Shown: piece by piece, positions 41,773 to 52,238 of the stretch
Layout of the letters: every line of letters starts with the position of its first letter
Numbering within the stretch: position 1 is the first letter of the stretch
Assembly (NCBI RefSeq): GCF_016427505.1
Contig: NZ_JAELXS010000002.1
Coordinates: 186,001 to 250,000, forward strand
DNA: 64,000 bases
Direction: 5' to 3'
From: Sphingomonas mollis
GTDB lineage: Bacteria; Pseudomonadota; Alphaproteobacteria; Sphingomonadales; Sphingomonadaceae
The notes under the pieces: generated by a model
Database searches by the model: none
Told to the model about the DNA's origin: nothing
The model's input: the letters and a program-made list of their open reading frames with translations, nothing else
Position numbers and translations under genes: made by a program

Positions 41773-41878
41773 GGACGGCTCCAAACTTCACCAACTTCAC
41801 GCATATCGCATATTTCGCATCATCATTCCGGGCGCCGGCTGGAGCTGGCGCCTTGAAAGAACGTAGCAGGAACGATCG

Positions 41879-41889
41879 CTGTAGGACAG
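41879..41889 (-). promoter_or_regulatory. Third copy of CTGTCCTACAG, upstream of rmuC
   Basis: The 11-mer lies 107 bp upstream of the rmuC start, just beyond the def stop codon, in the same orientation relative to the downstream gene as the copies ahead of argJ (14214-14224) and smpB (55680-55690). I see no clear TATAAT at the 50-52 nt spacing here, and no GVTFETF frame. It could be a protein-binding site; the identity of any binder is unknown. Confidence 0.4.
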
Positions 41890-41900
41890 CCCGGTTGCGG

Positions 41901-42425
41901 TCAACCAATGCGGCGTTGCTTGGCGAGTTTCTTGAGCAGCATGTCGCGCTTCAGCTTCGAGACATGGTCGATGAACAGGACACCGTTCAGATGGTCGATC
42001 TCGTGCTGCATGCAGGTAGACAGCAGGCCGCTCAACTCCTTCTCATGCGACGCGCCGGTTTCGTCCAGCCAGCGGACGCGGCAGGTGGCGGGGCGCTTCA
42101 CCTCGGCATATTGCTCCGGGATCGACAGGCAGCCTTCGTTGTAGACGGATAGCTCCTCGCTTTCCGAGAGAACCTCCGGATTGATGTATGCCTTGGGATT
42201 GCGGATGGGCTTGCCCTCCTCGTCCTCGCCTTCCTGAAGGTCGATCACGAGGACGCGCTTGTCGACGCCGACCTGGATCGCGGCGAGACCGATGCCGCTG
42301 GCGGCGTACATCGTTTCGATCATATCGGTGACGAGCGTACGGGTCTCGTCGTTCACTGCCTCGACGGGGGTGGAGACGAGGCGAAGGCGGGGGTCGGGGA
42401 TTTCGACGATGGAGAGGACGGCCAT
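41901..42425 (-). CDS. def: Peptide deformylase
   Basis: Removes the formyl group from nascent proteins. The 174-residue enzyme shows motif I GIGLAAIQVG at 44-53, motif II EGCLSIP with the metal ligand Cys99, and motif III QHEIDHLNG with His141, Glu142 and His145. The start at 42425 gives the standard N-terminus MAVLSIVEIPDPRL. It lies 120 bp from recR on the same strand, separated by paired hairpins, and near fmt, its functional counterpart, which reads the other way. Confidence 0.97.
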   Translation of the reverse strand: MAVLSIVEIPDPRLRLVSTPVEAVNDETRTLVTDMIETMYAASGIGLAAIQVGVDKRVLVIDLQEGEDEEGKPIRNPKAYINPEVLSESEELSVYNEGCLSIPEQYAEVKRPATCRVRWLDETGASHEKELSGLLSTCMQHEIDHLNGVLFIDHVSKLKRDMLLKKLAKQRRIG

Positions 42426-42507
42426 GGCGGGTCCGCTATGCCGGGTGGGGGACGGGGTCAAGTTTTTGGGTCGCCAATCGGCGTGGCGTTTGGGGAAGCC
42501 CCCCTCC

Positions 42508-42544
42508 ACCAGCTTTGCTGGTCCCCCTCCCCGTGCCGGGGAGG
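42508..42544. repeat. Two adjacent hairpins between recR and def
   Basis: ACCAGC-TTT-GCTGGT (42508-42522) and CCTCCCCG-TGC-CGGGGAGG (42526-42544) stand side by side, the second touching the recR stop codon. Such paired GC-rich hairpins occur as dispersed repeats in high-GC alphaproteobacteria. Here they may also act as the recR terminator. Family membership is inferred from form. Confidence 0.6.
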
Positions 42545-42545
42545 A

Positions 42546-43142
42546 TCAGGTCATGGGGCGTCGCGCGCGTAGTGCCTGGGCCAAGGTGCCTTCGTCGAGG
42601 TAATCAAGTTCGCCGCCGACGGGCAGGCCGTGCGCCAATTGGGTGACGCGGATGGGGAAGCGTTCGATGCGTTCGGCGATGTAGTGGGCGGTGGTCTGGC
42701 CCTCCAGCGTGGCGTTCATGGCGAGGACGACCTCGTCGATGCCGCCCGCCTCGATCCGGCGGACGAGGGCGTCGATCGACAGGTCTTCGGGGCGGATGCC
42801 TTCCAGCGCGGACAGGCGGCCGCCGAGGACGTGGAAACGGCCGGGGAACAGGCGCGAGCGGTCCAGCGCCCAGAGGTCGGCCACCTCCTCCACCACGCAG
42901 AGCGACCGGGCGTCGCGGCGGGGATCGGCGCAGATCGAACAGGGATTGGCCGTGTCGACATTCCCACAGGTCGAGCAATTCTCCAGCCGTTCGTCGACCT
43001 GTTCCAGCGCGTGGCGCAACGGACCGAGCGCGCCCTCGCGCTTCTTCAGCAGGTGCAGGACGGCACGGCGCGCGGAACGGGGGCCGAGGCCCGGCAGGCG
43101 GGCGAGCGCCTGCGTCAACGCTTCGATTTCGGGAGACGCCAT
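42546..43142 (-). CDS. recR: Recombination protein RecR
   Basis: Works with RecO (and RecF) to load RecA at gaps. The 198-residue protein has an N-terminal helix-hairpin-helix ([19 protein letters not shown]), a four-cysteine zinc finger [16 protein letters not shown] at 56-71, and a Toprim domain with [15 protein letters not shown] and the [17 protein letters not shown] region. Length and order are standard. It diverges from fmt across 53 bp. Confidence 0.97.
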   Translation of the reverse strand: MASPEIEALTQALARLPGLGPRSARRAVLHLLKKREGALGPLRHALEQVDERLENCSTCGNVDTANPCSICADPRRDARSLCVVEEVADLWALDRSRLFPGRFHVLGGRLSALEGIRPEDLSIDALVRRIEAGGIDEVVLAMNATLEGQTTAHYIAERIERFPIRVTQLAHGLPVGGELDYLDEGTLAQALRARRPMT

Positions 43143-43195
43143 GGGGAACAGATAGGGGGTTGCGCGGGGGTTCGCCAGCGGAGAGAGGCGTGGCC

Positions 43196-44107
43196 ATGCG
43201 GATCGTCTTCATGGGAACGCCCGACTTCGCGGTGCCGACGCTGGATGCGTTGGTGGCGGCCGGGCATCGGGTGGTTGCGGCCTATAGCCAGCCGGCGCGG
43301 CCGGGCGGGCGGCGTGGGCGCGAACTGGTGCCCTCCCCCGTCCAGCGACGCGCGGAGGCATTGGGCATTCCGGTGCGGACGCCGGTGTCGTTGAAGGGTG
43401 CGGAGGAACAGGCGGCGTTCGCCGATCTGGACGCGGAGGTGGCGGTGGTCGCGGCCTATGGCCTGATCCTGCCGCGCGCGGTGCTGGACGCGCCGGTGCA
43501 TGGCTGCCTGAACGTGCATGGATCGCTGTTGCCGCGCTGGCGCGGGGCGGCGCCGGTGCAGCGGGCGATCATGGCCGGCGATGCGGAGACGGGCGTCGGC
43601 ATCATGCAGATGGAGGCGGGTCTGGATATCGGCCCGGTGCGGCTGGAAGGGCGTACGCCGATTTACGGCAAGACGACGGGCGAGCTGACGGTGGAACTAG
43701 CGGCGATGGGCGCGCGGCTGATGGTTCAGGTGCTGGCCGATCTTGAGGCACATCCGGCGGCAGTGCAGCCAGGCGAGGGCGTGACCTATGCCGCCAAGAT
43801 CGAGAAGGCAGAGGCGCGGATCGATTTCACGCAGAGCGCGGTGGCGATCGAGCGGCTGGTGCGGGCGATGAACCCGGCGCCGGGCGCGTGGTTCGAGGTG
43901 GCCGGCGAGCGGGTGAAGATACTGGCGACGGAGGTACTGCCGTTCACCTTCCCCGGCGGCGATGGGTACACCGTGGACGATCGGCTGACGATCGGGTGCG
44001 GCGACGGGGCGATCCGGCCGACGCTGGTGCAGCGCGCCGGGCGGGGCGTGACGTCGACCGAGGAACTGCTGCGCGGCTTTCCGATCGCGAGCGGGACGCA
44101 GCTTTGA
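43196..44107 (+). CDS. fmt: Methionyl-tRNA formyltransferase
   Basis: Formylates initiator Met-tRNA with 10-formyl-THF. The 303-residue protein has [15 protein letters not shown] at the N-terminus and the catalytic Asn106, His108 and Asp144 in [16 protein letters not shown] and AGLDIGPV. I start at the ATG at 43196, giving the standard N-terminus; 12 extra residues upstream are unlike the family. Its stop overlaps the TTG start of truA. Confidence 0.96.
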   Translation: MRIVFMGTPDFAVPTLDALVAAGHRVVAAYSQPARPGGRRGRELVPSPVQRRAEALGIPVRTPVSLKGAEEQAAFADLDAEVAVVAAYGLILPRAVLDAPVHGCLNVHGSLLPRWRGAAPVQRAIMAGDAETGVGIMQMEAGLDIGPVRLEGRTPIYGKTTGELTVELAAMGARLMVQVLADLEAHPAAVQPGEGVTYAAKIEKAEARIDFTQSAVAIERLVRAMNPAPGAWFEVAGERVKILATEVLPFTFPGGDGYTVDDRLTIGCGDGAIRPTLVQRAGRGVTSTEELLRGFPIASGTQL

Positions 44108-44853
44108 CGCGATTCGCGCTGACGGTGGAGTTCGACGGGCGGCCCTTCATGGGCTGGCAACGCCAGACGCATGGGCCGAGCGTGCAGGCCGCGCTGGAGG
44201 CGGCGGTGCTGGCGGTGACGGGCGACGCGGCGGCGGTGCACGCGGCGGGGCGTACCGATGCGGGCGTGCACGGGCTGGCGATGCGGGCGCATTGCGACAT
44301 CGCCAAGCCGATCGCGCCGTTCCGGTTGATGGAGGCGCTGAACGCGCTGCTGCGGCCGGCGCCGGTGGCGGTGCTGGCGTGCGAGGCGGTGGCGGACGAC
44401 TGGCATGCGCGGTTCTCGTGCATCGGGCGGTCGTATGAATACCGGATCGTGAACCGGCGCGCGCCACTGACGGTGGAGCGCGGGCTGGCATGGCAGGTGC
44501 CGCAGCCGCTGGATGTGGGCGCGATGGCGGCGGCGGCGGCGATGCTGGTGGGGCGGCATGACTTCACCACGTTCCGGTCGGCGCATTGTCAGGCGGACAG
44601 CCCGGTGCGGACGCTGGACGTGCTGACGGTGGAGCGGGAGGGCGACCTGATCCTGATACAGGCGGCGGCGCGGTCATTCCTGCATCATCAGGTGCGGTCG
44701 ATGGTGGGGTGCCTGGCGCTGGTCGGTATGGAGCGGTGGACGCCGGATGACGTGGGTGCGGCACTGGCGGCCCGGGATCGGGCGCGGCTGGGGCTGAATG
44801 CGCCGCCGGATGGGTTGTTTTTCGTGGGGGCCGTTTATCCGGGTGCCGCGTAA
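44104..44853 (+). CDS. truA: tRNA pseudouridine(38-40) synthase TruA
   Basis: Makes pseudouridine at positions 38-40 of the tRNA anticodon arm. The 249-residue protein begins [18 protein letters not shown] after an initiating TTG at 44104 that overlaps the fmt stop (TTGA). Catalytic Asp52 lies in [11 protein letters not shown], with [12 protein letters not shown] and [17 protein letters not shown] further on. No ATG or GTG offers a better start, so coupling with fmt probably drives its translation. Confidence 0.95.
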   Translation: MTRFALTVEFDGRPFMGWQRQTHGPSVQAALEAAVLAVTGDAAAVHAAGRTDAGVHGLAMRAHCDIAKPIAPFRLMEALNALLRPAPVAVLACEAVADDWHARFSCIGRSYEYRIVNRRAPLTVERGLAWQVPQPLDVGAMAAAAAMLVGRHDFTTFRSAHCQADSPVRTLDVLTVEREGDLILIQAAARSFLHHQVRSMVGCLALVGMERWTPDDVGAALAARDRARLGLNAPPDGLFFVGAVYPGAA

Positions 44854-44878
44854 CTGACCGCGCCACCCTCACCCTTCC

Positions 44879-45011
44879 GGCACTTCGTGCCACCCTCCCT
44901 CTCCCGATGGGAGAGGGAAACTCCGCAACGATATCGTGCTCCTGTGAAAACAGGAGCCCAAGGCCAGTGGTGACATCTTCTGTGGCTCTGGGTTCCTGCG
45001 TTCGCAGGAAC
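44879..45011. repeat. Cluster of four hairpins in the truA/RNA-methyltransferase gap
   Basis: Four stem-loops lie in a row: GGCAC-TTC-GTGCC (44879-44891), TCCCTCTCCC-GAT-GGGAGAGGGA (44896-44918), GCTCCTGT-GAAA-ACAGGAGC (44938-44957) and GTTCCTGCG-TT-CGCAGGAAC (44992-45011). They fill most of the 187 bp between two convergent genes. They look like two dispersed-repeat units side by side and may stop transcription from both sides. Confidence 0.65.
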
Positions 45012-45040
45012 ACGGGTGGCTACGGGCGGTAGTTGCCGTT

Positions 45041-46207
45041 CTAGCGGACGAACCGCGCCGCAAGTTCGACATGCGTGGACCATCGGAACTGGCCGACGGG
45101 CTGGACCCAGTCGATCCGCCAGCCGCCCTCAACCATGACCTTCGCATCGCGCGCGAAGGTGCTGGGATTGCAGGAAACATAGGCGATGCTGTTCACCCTG
45201 CACGCGGCCAGCGCGTCGGTTTGTTCGCGGGCGCCGGCGCGGGGGGGATCGATGACGACGGCGTCGAAACGATCGAGTTCGGCGACGGTCAGCGGGCGGC
45301 GATAGAGGTCGCGGTGTTCGGGGAAGATCGGGCGGCCGCGGAGTTGGGCGGCTGCTCTGAGCGAAAACAGCGCGTCGCGGGCGCCCTCCGCCGCATAGAC
45401 CTTGGCGGGCAGCGCGAGGGCGAAGGTGCCGAGGCCGGCGAACAGGTCGGCTACCGTCTTCGCCTTGCCGGTGGATTCCTGCACGGCGGCGACGAGCGCG
45501 TCTTCGCCTTCCTGCGTGGCTTGCAGGAAGGCGCCGGGGGGCATGGCGACAGGGATGCCGCCGAGGGTGATGGTGACAGGCTGCGGTTCCCAGCGGGTTT
45601 CGGGACCGACGCCGTCATCGACCGAGAAGCGGGCGACGCCGTGCTTTTCGCAGAAGGCGGTCAGGGCCTCGGCGGCTTCGAGTCCCTGCGGCGCGAAGCC
45701 GTTGATGAGGATGTCGGGGCCTTGATCGGCCATCGCCAGGTGGACGTCAATGCGGCGTTTGAGGCCGAGGCGCTGGAGCAATGCGCGGAGCGGCGCGACG
45801 AGCGCGAACAACTCGGGCAGCAGGATATGGCATTCGCGCATGTCGACGATCTGGTGGCTGCTTTCGGCGGTGAAACCGAGCAAGCCGCGATCGGCGTGGA
45901 GTGTCGCGCGGCGGCGGGTGCGCGGCGGCGATAGCTTGACGGGGCGGATCGGTGCTTCGAGTCCCTGTGCGTCGAGGGCGACGGCGATGCGGTCGGCGAC
46001 GAAGGCCGTGTAGCTCTCGTCGTCGAGATGCTGAAGCTGGCAACCGCCGCATTGCGGGAAGTGGCGGCAGGGTGGCGACTGGTGATGCGGGCCGGCGATC
46101 ACCTCGCCGGTTGCGGTCAAAGTGTCGCCGGGAGCGGCAAGGGCGGCGTGGCGGCCGTCGGCGGCGACGCCGTCACCGCGGGCGGCGACACGGAGGATGA
46201 GGCTCAT
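45041..46207 (-). CDS. TrmA/RlmD-family RNA (uracil-5)-methyltransferase
   Basis: A 388-residue SAM-dependent m5U methyltransferase, likely acting on 23S rRNA or tRNA. The iron-sulfur ligands are visible: Cys47, Cys53 and Cys56 in CRHFPQCGGCQ and Cys126 in MRECHIL. The Rossmann core has DLFAGLGTFALAL and VVIDPPRAGA, and the catalytic cysteine is in YVSCNPSTFARD. The ATG at 46207 overlaps the nnr stop (ATGA). Which uracil it modifies is not decided by these motifs. Confidence 0.92.
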   Translation of the reverse strand: MSLILRVAARGDGVAADGRHAALAAPGDTLTATGEVIAGPHHQSPPCRHFPQCGGCQLQHLDDESYTAFVADRIAVALDAQGLEAPIRPVKLSPPRTRRRATLHADRGLLGFTAESSHQIVDMRECHILLPELFALVAPLRALLQRLGLKRRIDVHLAMADQGPDILINGFAPQGLEAAEALTAFCEKHGVARFSVDDGVGPETRWEPQPVTITLGGIPVAMPPGAFLQATQEGEDALVAAVQESTGKAKTVADLFAGLGTFALALPAKVYAAEGARDALFSLRAAAQLRGRPIFPEHRDLYRRPLTVAELDRFDAVVIDPPRAGAREQTDALAACRVNSIAYVSCNPSTFARDAKVMVEGGWRIDWVQPVGQFRWSTHVELAARFVR

Positions 46208-47553
46208 CGGACGCGCGATAGCGCGCCCACGAGGTCGTCGGCAATGAAGGATCGTCCACAGAGGCGCGCGGCTTCGCGGTGGAGCCAGACGGCGGCGGTG
46301 GCGGCCTCGAACGGTGGCAGGCCGCTGGCGAGCATCGCGCCGGTCGCGCCGGCGAGCACGTCGCCGGTGCCGGCGGCGGACAGCCAGTCGCTGGCGTCGG
46401 CCGAGACGGTGACGCGGCTGTCGGGGGCGGCGATGACGGTGTCGGGGCCTTTGAAGATGACGACGACATCGGCGCGGGCGGCGGCGACGCGGGCGCGATC
46501 GATCTTGCTGGCGGTGCTTTTGCCAAAGAGAGCGTCGATTTCGCCGGCATGGGGGGTGAGGATTGTTTGGGCGCTGCGGGGGGCATCGGCGTCGAGCAGA
46601 TGGAGGGCGTCGCCATCGATCACCAGCGGGCGGCCGCTGGCGAGGGCGGTGGCAAGACGGTCGCGAGCGGTGTCGTCGCGGCCGAGACCGGGGCCGATGA
46701 CGACGGCGCCGATGCGGGGGTCGGTCAGGGCGCCGGCGCTCCACGGGCGGCGGACGAGCGCGTGGGGTGGGCCGGTGCCGTCGCCCAGATGCAGGACGTA
46801 GCCGGCGCCGGCACGGAGGGCTGCGATGCTGGCGAGTTCGGACGCGCCGGGCATCGCGCCGCCGACGAGGGCGACCATGCCGCGGCTGTATTTATGCGTA
46901 TCGGGGCCGGGATCGCGGAAGGCTGGCCTTGCGATGACGGTGGCGACGCTGGCGGGCGACAGGCCGAGGTCGATCAAGCGGACGTGACCGGCATAGCGCG
47001 CGGCGGGCTGGAGCAGGTGGGACGGTTTGACGGCACCGAGCGCGAGGGTGAGGTGGCAGCGGGGCGGTTCGGTAAGGACGCGGCCGTCGTCGGTCGTGAC
47101 GCCGCTGGGGAGATCGACGGCGATCGTCAGGCGGGCGGCGGCGGCGAGGCGGTGGAAATGCATGGCATGGACGGCGTCGAGCGGGCGCGACAGGCCGGTG
47201 CCGAACAGCGCGTCGATCAGGATCGGCGCGGGCCGGGCGGTGGCGAGCGGTTCGACAGGGCCGGTCCAGCGGGCGCGGGCGGCGCGGGCCAAATCGGTAC
47301 GGGGCTCGGTGGCGGCGGCGACGCGGACGGGGTGGCCGGCGACGTGTAGCTCTACGGCGGCGACGTAGCCGTCACCGCCGTTGTTGCCGGGGCCGCAGAG
47401 GACCAGCACCTCCGACGCGCCGGCCAGTCGGCGGGCGGCGGTGGCGACCCCTGCCCCGGCTTGCGCCATCAAAGCAGAGAGGTTTCCATGTGCTTGCTCC
47501 GCTGCGCGCATGGTGGCGGCGGTGAGGATGGGATGGCCGTCGATCGGGATCAT
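46204..47553 (-). CDS. nnr: Bifunctional NAD(P)H-hydrate epimerase / ADP-dependent dehydratase
   Basis: Repairs damaged NAD(P)H hydrates. The 449-residue fusion has an N-terminal YjeF_N epimerase domain (GPGNNGGDG at 54-62, DALFGTGLSRPL, AVDLPSGV) and a C-terminal ribokinase-like dehydratase domain (LTPHAGEIDALFG, AGTGDVLAG at 394-402). The fused form is common in bacteria. It lies 36 bp after ilvD and overlaps the RNA methyltransferase gene. Confidence 0.95.
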   Translation of the reverse strand: MIPIDGHPILTAATMRAAEQAHGNLSALMAQAGAGVATAARRLAGASEVLVLCGPGNNGGDGYVAAVELHVAGHPVRVAAATEPRTDLARAARARWTGPVEPLATARPAPILIDALFGTGLSRPLDAVHAMHFHRLAAAARLTIAVDLPSGVTTDDGRVLTEPPRCHLTLALGAVKPSHLLQPAARYAGHVRLIDLGLSPASVATVIARPAFRDPGPDTHKYSRGMVALVGGAMPGASELASIAALRAGAGYVLHLGDGTGPPHALVRRPWSAGALTDPRIGAVVIGPGLGRDDTARDRLATALASGRPLVIDGDALHLLDADAPRSAQTILTPHAGEIDALFGKSTASKIDRARVAAARADVVVIFKGPDTVIAAPDSRVTVSADASDWLSAAGTGDVLAGATGAMLASGLPPFEAATAAVWLHREAARLCGRSFIADDLVGALSRVR

Positions 47554-47589
47554 GGCGGATGAACGATCCGGATCGACGGCACGATCCCT

Positions 47590-49311
47590 TTAGATATCGG
47601 CGTAGACGTGCCGTTCCGCCTTCGCGCCGGGGTGCGTCACCGCGCCCTGCCATGCCGGGCCGACATTCTGGGCGTAGCGCCATAGCGCGCCGGCCTGATA
47701 ATCGTTGACGCGCGGGGTCCAGGCGGCGCGGCGGTCGGCGAGGATGGCGTCGTCGACCAACAGGTCGATCGTGCCGGCTTCCGCATCGATGCTGATCCGG
47801 TCGCCGTTCTCGACCAGCGCGATCGGGCCGCCTTCGGCCGCTTCGGGGCCGACATGGCCGATGCAGAAGCCGCGGGTGCCGCCCGAGAAACGGCCATCGG
47901 TGATGAGCGCGACGCTTTCGCCCATGCCGAGGCCGTAGAGTGCGGCGGTGGTGGACAGCATCTCGCGCATGCCGGGGCCGCCCTTTGGCCCTTCGTAGCG
48001 GATGACGATCACCTCGCCCTCGACGATGGTGCGGTGTTCGACGGCGGCGAAGGCGTCTTCCTCGCAATCGAAAACGCGGGCGGGGCCTTCGAATTGCAGG
48101 CGGTGCATGCCGGCGACTTTCACGATCGCGCCGGCGGGGGCGAGGCTGCCGACGAGGCCGACGACGCCGCCGGTGGGGGTGATGGGGGTCGAGATGTCGT
48201 AGATGACCTTCTGGTCGGGATTCCAAGTCACACGGTCGATGTTCTCCGCCAGCGTGCGGCCGGTGACGGTCATGCAATCGCCGTGGAGCAGGCCGCCGGC
48301 CATCATCGTCTTCATCAACATGTACACGCCGCCGGCCTCGTACATGTCCTTGGCGACATAGCGGCCACCGGGCTTCAGGTCGGCGAGGTACGGCGTTTCC
48401 TTGAAAACGCGGGCGACGTCATGGAGGTCGAAGTCGATGCCGGCCTCGTTCGCCATCGCGGGCAAATGCAGCGCGGCGTTGGTGGAGCCGCCGGTGGCGG
48501 CAACGACGCGGGCGGCATTCTCGAACGCGTCGCGCGTGCAGATCATGCGGGGGCGGAGTTGCTGCTGGACCAGTTCCATCACCTGCGCGCCGGCGGCGAT
48601 CGCGATCTGTTCGCGGCTGGTGTAAGGAGCGGGCACCATGTTGCTGTTCGGCAACGACAATCCGATCGCCTCACCGACGCAGGCCATGGTATTGGCGGTG
48701 AACTGGCCGCCGCAGGCGCCGTGGCCGGGGCACGCGACCTTTTCCAACTCATGGACCTCGGACAGCGGACAGGCGCCAGCGGCGTATCTGCCGACGACCT
48801 CGAACACGTCGACGACGGTCACGTCGCGGTTCTGGTAGCGGCCGGGGAGGATCGAGCCGCCATAGACGAAGATCGACGGCACATCGAGGCGGAGCATCGC
48901 CATCATCATGCCGGGCAGCGACTTGTCGCAGCCGGCAAAACCGACGAGCGCGTCGTAGCAGTGACCGCGCACGGAAAGTTCGACCGAGTCGGCGATGACT
49001 TCACGGCTGACCAGCGAGGATTTCATCCCCTGATGGCCCATCGCGATGCCATCGGTGACGGTGATCGTGTTGAAGCGACGGGGTAGGCCGCCGCCCTGGA
49101 TCACGCCGGCCTGCGCGGCATCGGCCTGCACATCAAGCGTGGTGTTGCAGGGCGCGGAGTTGTTGCCGGCCGAGGCGAGCGCCACGAAGGGGCGCGCGAT
49201 ATCCTCTTCGCTGATGCCCATGGCATAGTAATAACTGCGATGCGGGGCGCGTTCCGGCCCGACGGAGACGTGGCGGCTCGGCAGGCGGGACTTGTCGAAG
49301 GTCTGGGTCAT
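47590..49311 (-). CDS. ilvD: Dihydroxy-acid dehydratase
   Basis: Dehydrates dihydroxy acids in valine, leucine and isoleucine synthesis. The 573-residue protein carries the three cluster-ligand cysteines Cys55 (SAPCNTTLD), Cys128 (GCDKSLPG) and Cys200 ([16 protein letters not shown]). The length is that of the shorter class, which often binds [2Fe-2S]. [19 protein letters not shown] near the C-terminus is a family signature. It is followed closely by nnr. Confidence 0.96.
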   Translation of the reverse strand: MTQTFDKSRLPSRHVSVGPERAPHRSYYYAMGISEEDIARPFVALASAGNNSAPCNTTLDVQADAAQAGVIQGGGLPRRFNTITVTDGIAMGHQGMKSSLVSREVIADSVELSVRGHCYDALVGFAGCDKSLPGMMMAMLRLDVPSIFVYGGSILPGRYQNRDVTVVDVFEVVGRYAAGACPLSEVHELEKVACPGHGACGGQFTANTMACVGEAIGLSLPNSNMVPAPYTSREQIAIAAGAQVMELVQQQLRPRMICTRDAFENAARVVAATGGSTNAALHLPAMANEAGIDFDLHDVARVFKETPYLADLKPGGRYVAKDMYEAGGVYMLMKTMMAGGLLHGDCMTVTGRTLAENIDRVTWNPDQKVIYDISTPITPTGGVVGLVGSLAPAGAIVKVAGMHRLQFEGPARVFDCEEDAFAAVEHRTIVEGEVIVIRYEGPKGGPGMREMLSTTAALYGLGMGESVALITDGRFSGGTRGFCIGHVGPEAAEGGPIALVENGDRISIDAEAGTIDLLVDDAILADRRAAWTPRVNDYQAGALWRYAQNVGPAWQGAVTHPGAKAERHVYADI

Positions 49312-49397
49312 GGCGACAGCCTATGTCGCGACAGCCACATTCGACGCAAGCATCTTTCGCGCAACATTGCTGCGCGATCGACATCTGCGGCCCTCGA

Positions 49398-49748
49398 TTA
49401 AAGCGCCGCGAGCGCCTTCGCCACGCCATCCATCGTGAAGGGCTTTTGCAGGACGGGCCGGTCGCGGAAGCGTTCATCGACGCTGTCGTCGCCGCCGCCG
49501 GTAGCGAATACGAAGGGCACGCCAGCCGCCGCCAACGCTTCGGCGACGGGGGTGCTCTTCTCACCGCCCCGCAGGTTGACGTCGAGGATCGCGGCGTCGA
49601 TGCCGCCCTGGCCGACGCGTTCCAGTGCGGTGGCGACGCTGTCGGTGCTGCCGGCCACTCCCTGGTCGAGGATGTCGAGGAAATCCTCGAGCATCATGGC
49701 GATCAGGGGCTCGTCCTCGACGATCAGAATCTGCTTGGCTGCGGTCAT
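49398..49748 (-). CDS. Single-domain FAT GUY response regulator (SdrG-like)
   Basis: A 116-residue receiver with no output domain. Phospho-acceptor Asp56 lies in AAILDVNLRGGE, acidic residues in IVEDEPL, and Lys102 in VLQKPF. The loop VPFVFATGG (77-85) matches the PFxFATG[G/Y] motif that defines the FAT GUY receivers. In Sphingomonas these take part in the general stress response and are phosphorylated by HisKA_2/HWE kinases. It starts 40 bp after cckA on the same strand, so co-expression with CckA is likely. Functional assignment beyond the family is inference. Confidence 0.85.
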   Translation of the reverse strand: MTAAKQILIVEDEPLIAMMLEDFLDILDQGVAGSTDSVATALERVGQGGIDAAILDVNLRGGEKSTPVAEALAAAGVPFVFATGGGDDSVDERFRDRPVLQKPFTMDGVAKALAAL

Positions 49749-49788
49749 CCGTTTCGTCTTTAGCGGGAGTTGTGACGCAAATGCAACG

Positions 49789-52170
49789 TCATGGCCGGGT
49801 CAGCACTTCGCGCGCGGCCTCTGCCAGTTGCTGGACCGAAAACGGCTTGGGCAGGAATGCGACATTGTCCAGGTCGATCGACCGGCGCAGTTGTTCCTCG
49901 GCATAGCCGGACATGAACAGAACCGGCAGGTCCGGATAGCGTTCGCGCACGTGGCGGACCATCGTCGGTCCATCCATCGTCGGCATCACCACGTCCGAAA
50001 TCAACAGGTCCGGCCGGTCGCTTACGCGCAACAGTTCGAGTGCGACCTCACCATTTTCGGCGGTCCATACCGTGTAGCCCTGACGGGTCAAAGCGCGCTC
50101 GGCGACGGCGCGGACCATATCCTCGTCCTCGACCAGCAGGACGGTGCCCTGCCCCCATAATTCGCTGGGCTTTGGCGCGGGCTTGGGTGGGGCAGCCGGG
50201 CGCAGCGTTGCGGGATCGACGGTATGGACGGGCAGATACATGGTGAAGGTCGCACCCTGCCCCGGTTTCGAATCGGCAAAGATCCAGCCGCCCGATTGCT
50301 TCACGATGCCATAGACGGTGGACAGGCCGAGACCCGTTCCCTTGCCGGTTTCCTTCGTCGTGAAGAACGGCTCGAAAATCTTGGGCAGGATATCGGCCGG
50401 GATGCCGGTGCCGGTGTCGGTGACCGACAGCGCGGTGTAATCGGCCGCAGGCATGATATCCTGCTCCATCTCTCGCACCTCGGCGGGCGTAACGGCGCGG
50501 GTGTGGATGCTGAGCGTGCCGCCGCCCTGCGGATTGGCGGCGACGATCGCATCGCGGGCGTTGACCGCGAGGTTGACGACGACCTGTTCCAACTGGCCGG
50601 GATCGGCACGCACCGCACCCAGACCACGGCCGTGGCTGACGTCGAGCCGGACGGTTTCGCCCATCAGGCGTTTCAGGAGGTTCGATACCTCCGACACCAC
50701 GTCGGGCAACTGCAGCACCTGAGGCCGCAGCGTCTGCTGGCGGGAGAAGGCGAGCAGCTGGCGGGTCAGGCTGGCGGCGCGGTTCGAATTGGTGCGGATT
50801 TGCTGGATATCGTCATAATCGCTGTCGCCGGGTGAATGGCGCATCAGCATCAGGTCGCAGTGACCGAGAATGGCGGTCAGGATGTTGTTGAAATCATGCG
50901 CGACGCCGCCGGCAAGCTGACCGACCGCCTGCATCTTGGTCGCCTGCGCCACCTCGCGCTTCAGGCGGGTCTCCTCGCTGTTGTTCTTCAGGCTGAGGAG
51001 GACGGCGGCATCGCCCAGCCCGCGCGCGCCGGCGATGGTGAGTGCGACGGGTTCGTCGGGGTGATCCTTCAGCCGCACGGCCATGTCGGTCGAATGCGTC
51101 GCGCCGGCGGCGAAGCGGCGGATCGCATCGGCGACCGCGGTCTTGTCCTCGCGCACCACCAGATCGCCGGGATAGAGCGGAACGTCCGTCGCCTCGACCC
51201 CCGCCGCGCGCAGGAAGGCGTCGTTCATCTGGAGGAAGCGCCCCTCGCGATCGACGAGCGCCATGCCGAACGGCATCAGGCTGACGAGCGAGCGGACATG
51301 CGCGGAGGCGGATGTGCCGGGGGCCGGCGTATCGTCGCGATCGTCGAGCAGGACGACCAGCATCGGCGCGTCCTGACCGTTGAGGAACGGCACCTGGATG
51401 AGGCGCAGCGGCGTTCCCTCCAGCCCCTCACGCTCGAACCGGATCAGGCCGCGGCTGTCGGTGATGAGCAGATCGACGAAATCGCGACCGTTGATCGAGC
51501 CGGGATGACCAAGCGCGCGATGTTCGAGCACCGCGTTGGCCGCCAGGACATGGCCGTGCGGGGTCATCAGCGCGGCCATGATCCCCGCCTCACCCAGCCG
51601 GTCACCGGTCGGGCCGCCGATCAGGAACCGTGCGGTCATCGCCAGATCGCGTTCCTCGGTCGGCGCGAAGCGCCAGACCAGCATGTCGGCCTCGTCACCG
51701 GCGCGGGTGATCGTGGCGGTCAGGGAGGCGTCCATCCCCTCCACCCGCTCGACTAGGGCGATGCCATCGCGCCACGCGACACGGGCGGCGGCGGCCAGCG
51801 CGGCGTTCGCCTCCTCATCCAGCGGCAGGCCGGGCGGCGTGGGAAAACCGTCGAACATCGCCTCATAGGCGTCGTTGGCGCAGATCAGGCGACCACCGCG
51901 ATCGGTGACCGCCACCGCATCGGCGCTGGCGCCGGCGACGGCACGGGTGATGTTCCAGTCGATCGCGCGCGCGCCGTCGGCGGCGACGGGGGCGAGCAGG
52001 CGCCAGGCGACGACCGCGCCGATGACGACGATCGCGGCGGCGACGAACCCGGCAGCGGCGATCCAGCTGTCGGCGACGACCAGCACCAGCGCCGCCGCGA
52101 CTAGACCGACGCCGAGCGCAATGGCCGCAGCGGCGCGGGCGGGCGATGATCGGGGCGCTAGCGAAGCCAT
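49789..52170 (-). CDS. cckA: Hybrid sensor histidine kinase CckA
   Basis: CckA feeds phosphate through ChpT to CtrA and CpdR in alphaproteobacteria. The 793-residue protein has two N-terminal membrane helices (about 15-60), PAS-like domains, HisKA with His425 in [15 protein letters not shown], HATPase ([31 protein letters not shown]) and a C-terminal receiver with Asp726 in [13 protein letters not shown]. The HDFNN box and the fused receiver are typical of CckA. I chose the ATG at 52170; the open frame runs back to a TTG at 52209. DivL, its regulator in Caulobacter, is encoded about 23 kb away. Confidence 0.9.
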   Translation of the reverse strand: MASLAPRSSPARAAAAIALGVGLVAAALVLVVADSWIAAAGFVAAAIVVIGAVVAWRLLAPVAADGARAIDWNITRAVAGASADAVAVTDRGGRLICANDAYEAMFDGFPTPPGLPLDEEANAALAAAARVAWRDGIALVERVEGMDASLTATITRAGDEADMLVWRFAPTEERDLAMTARFLIGGPTGDRLGEAGIMAALMTPHGHVLAANAVLEHRALGHPGSINGRDFVDLLITDSRGLIRFEREGLEGTPLRLIQVPFLNGQDAPMLVVLLDDRDDTPAPGTSASAHVRSLVSLMPFGMALVDREGRFLQMNDAFLRAAGVEATDVPLYPGDLVVREDKTAVADAIRRFAAGATHSTDMAVRLKDHPDEPVALTIAGARGLGDAAVLLSLKNNSEETRLKREVAQATKMQAVGQLAGGVAHDFNNILTAILGHCDLMLMRHSPGDSDYDDIQQIRTNSNRAASLTRQLLAFSRQQTLRPQVLQLPDVVSEVSNLLKRLMGETVRLDVSHGRGLGAVRADPGQLEQVVVNLAVNARDAIVAANPQGGGTLSIHTRAVTPAEVREMEQDIMPAADYTALSVTDTGTGIPADILPKIFEPFFTTKETGKGTGLGLSTVYGIVKQSGGWIFADSKPGQGATFTMYLPVHTVDPATLRPAAPPKPAPKPSELWGQGTVLLVEDEDMVRAVAERALTRQGYTVWTAENGEVALELLRVSDRPDLLISDVVMPTMDGPTMVRHVRERYPDLPVLFMSGYAEEQLRRSIDLDNVAFLPKPFSVQQLAEAAREVLTRP

Positions 52171-52238
52171 GGCGTGTCTTCGGGCCGTGTGCCGCGCGTC
52201 GTCAAGCAAGTTGACTAGACGCGGGTGGATTGGGGCGG

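Noticed and set aside
49323..49387. Cys-rich frame MSIAQQCCAKDACVECG upstream of ilvD
   Set aside because: It runs out of frame into ilvD without a stop of its own and lacks a ribosome site.
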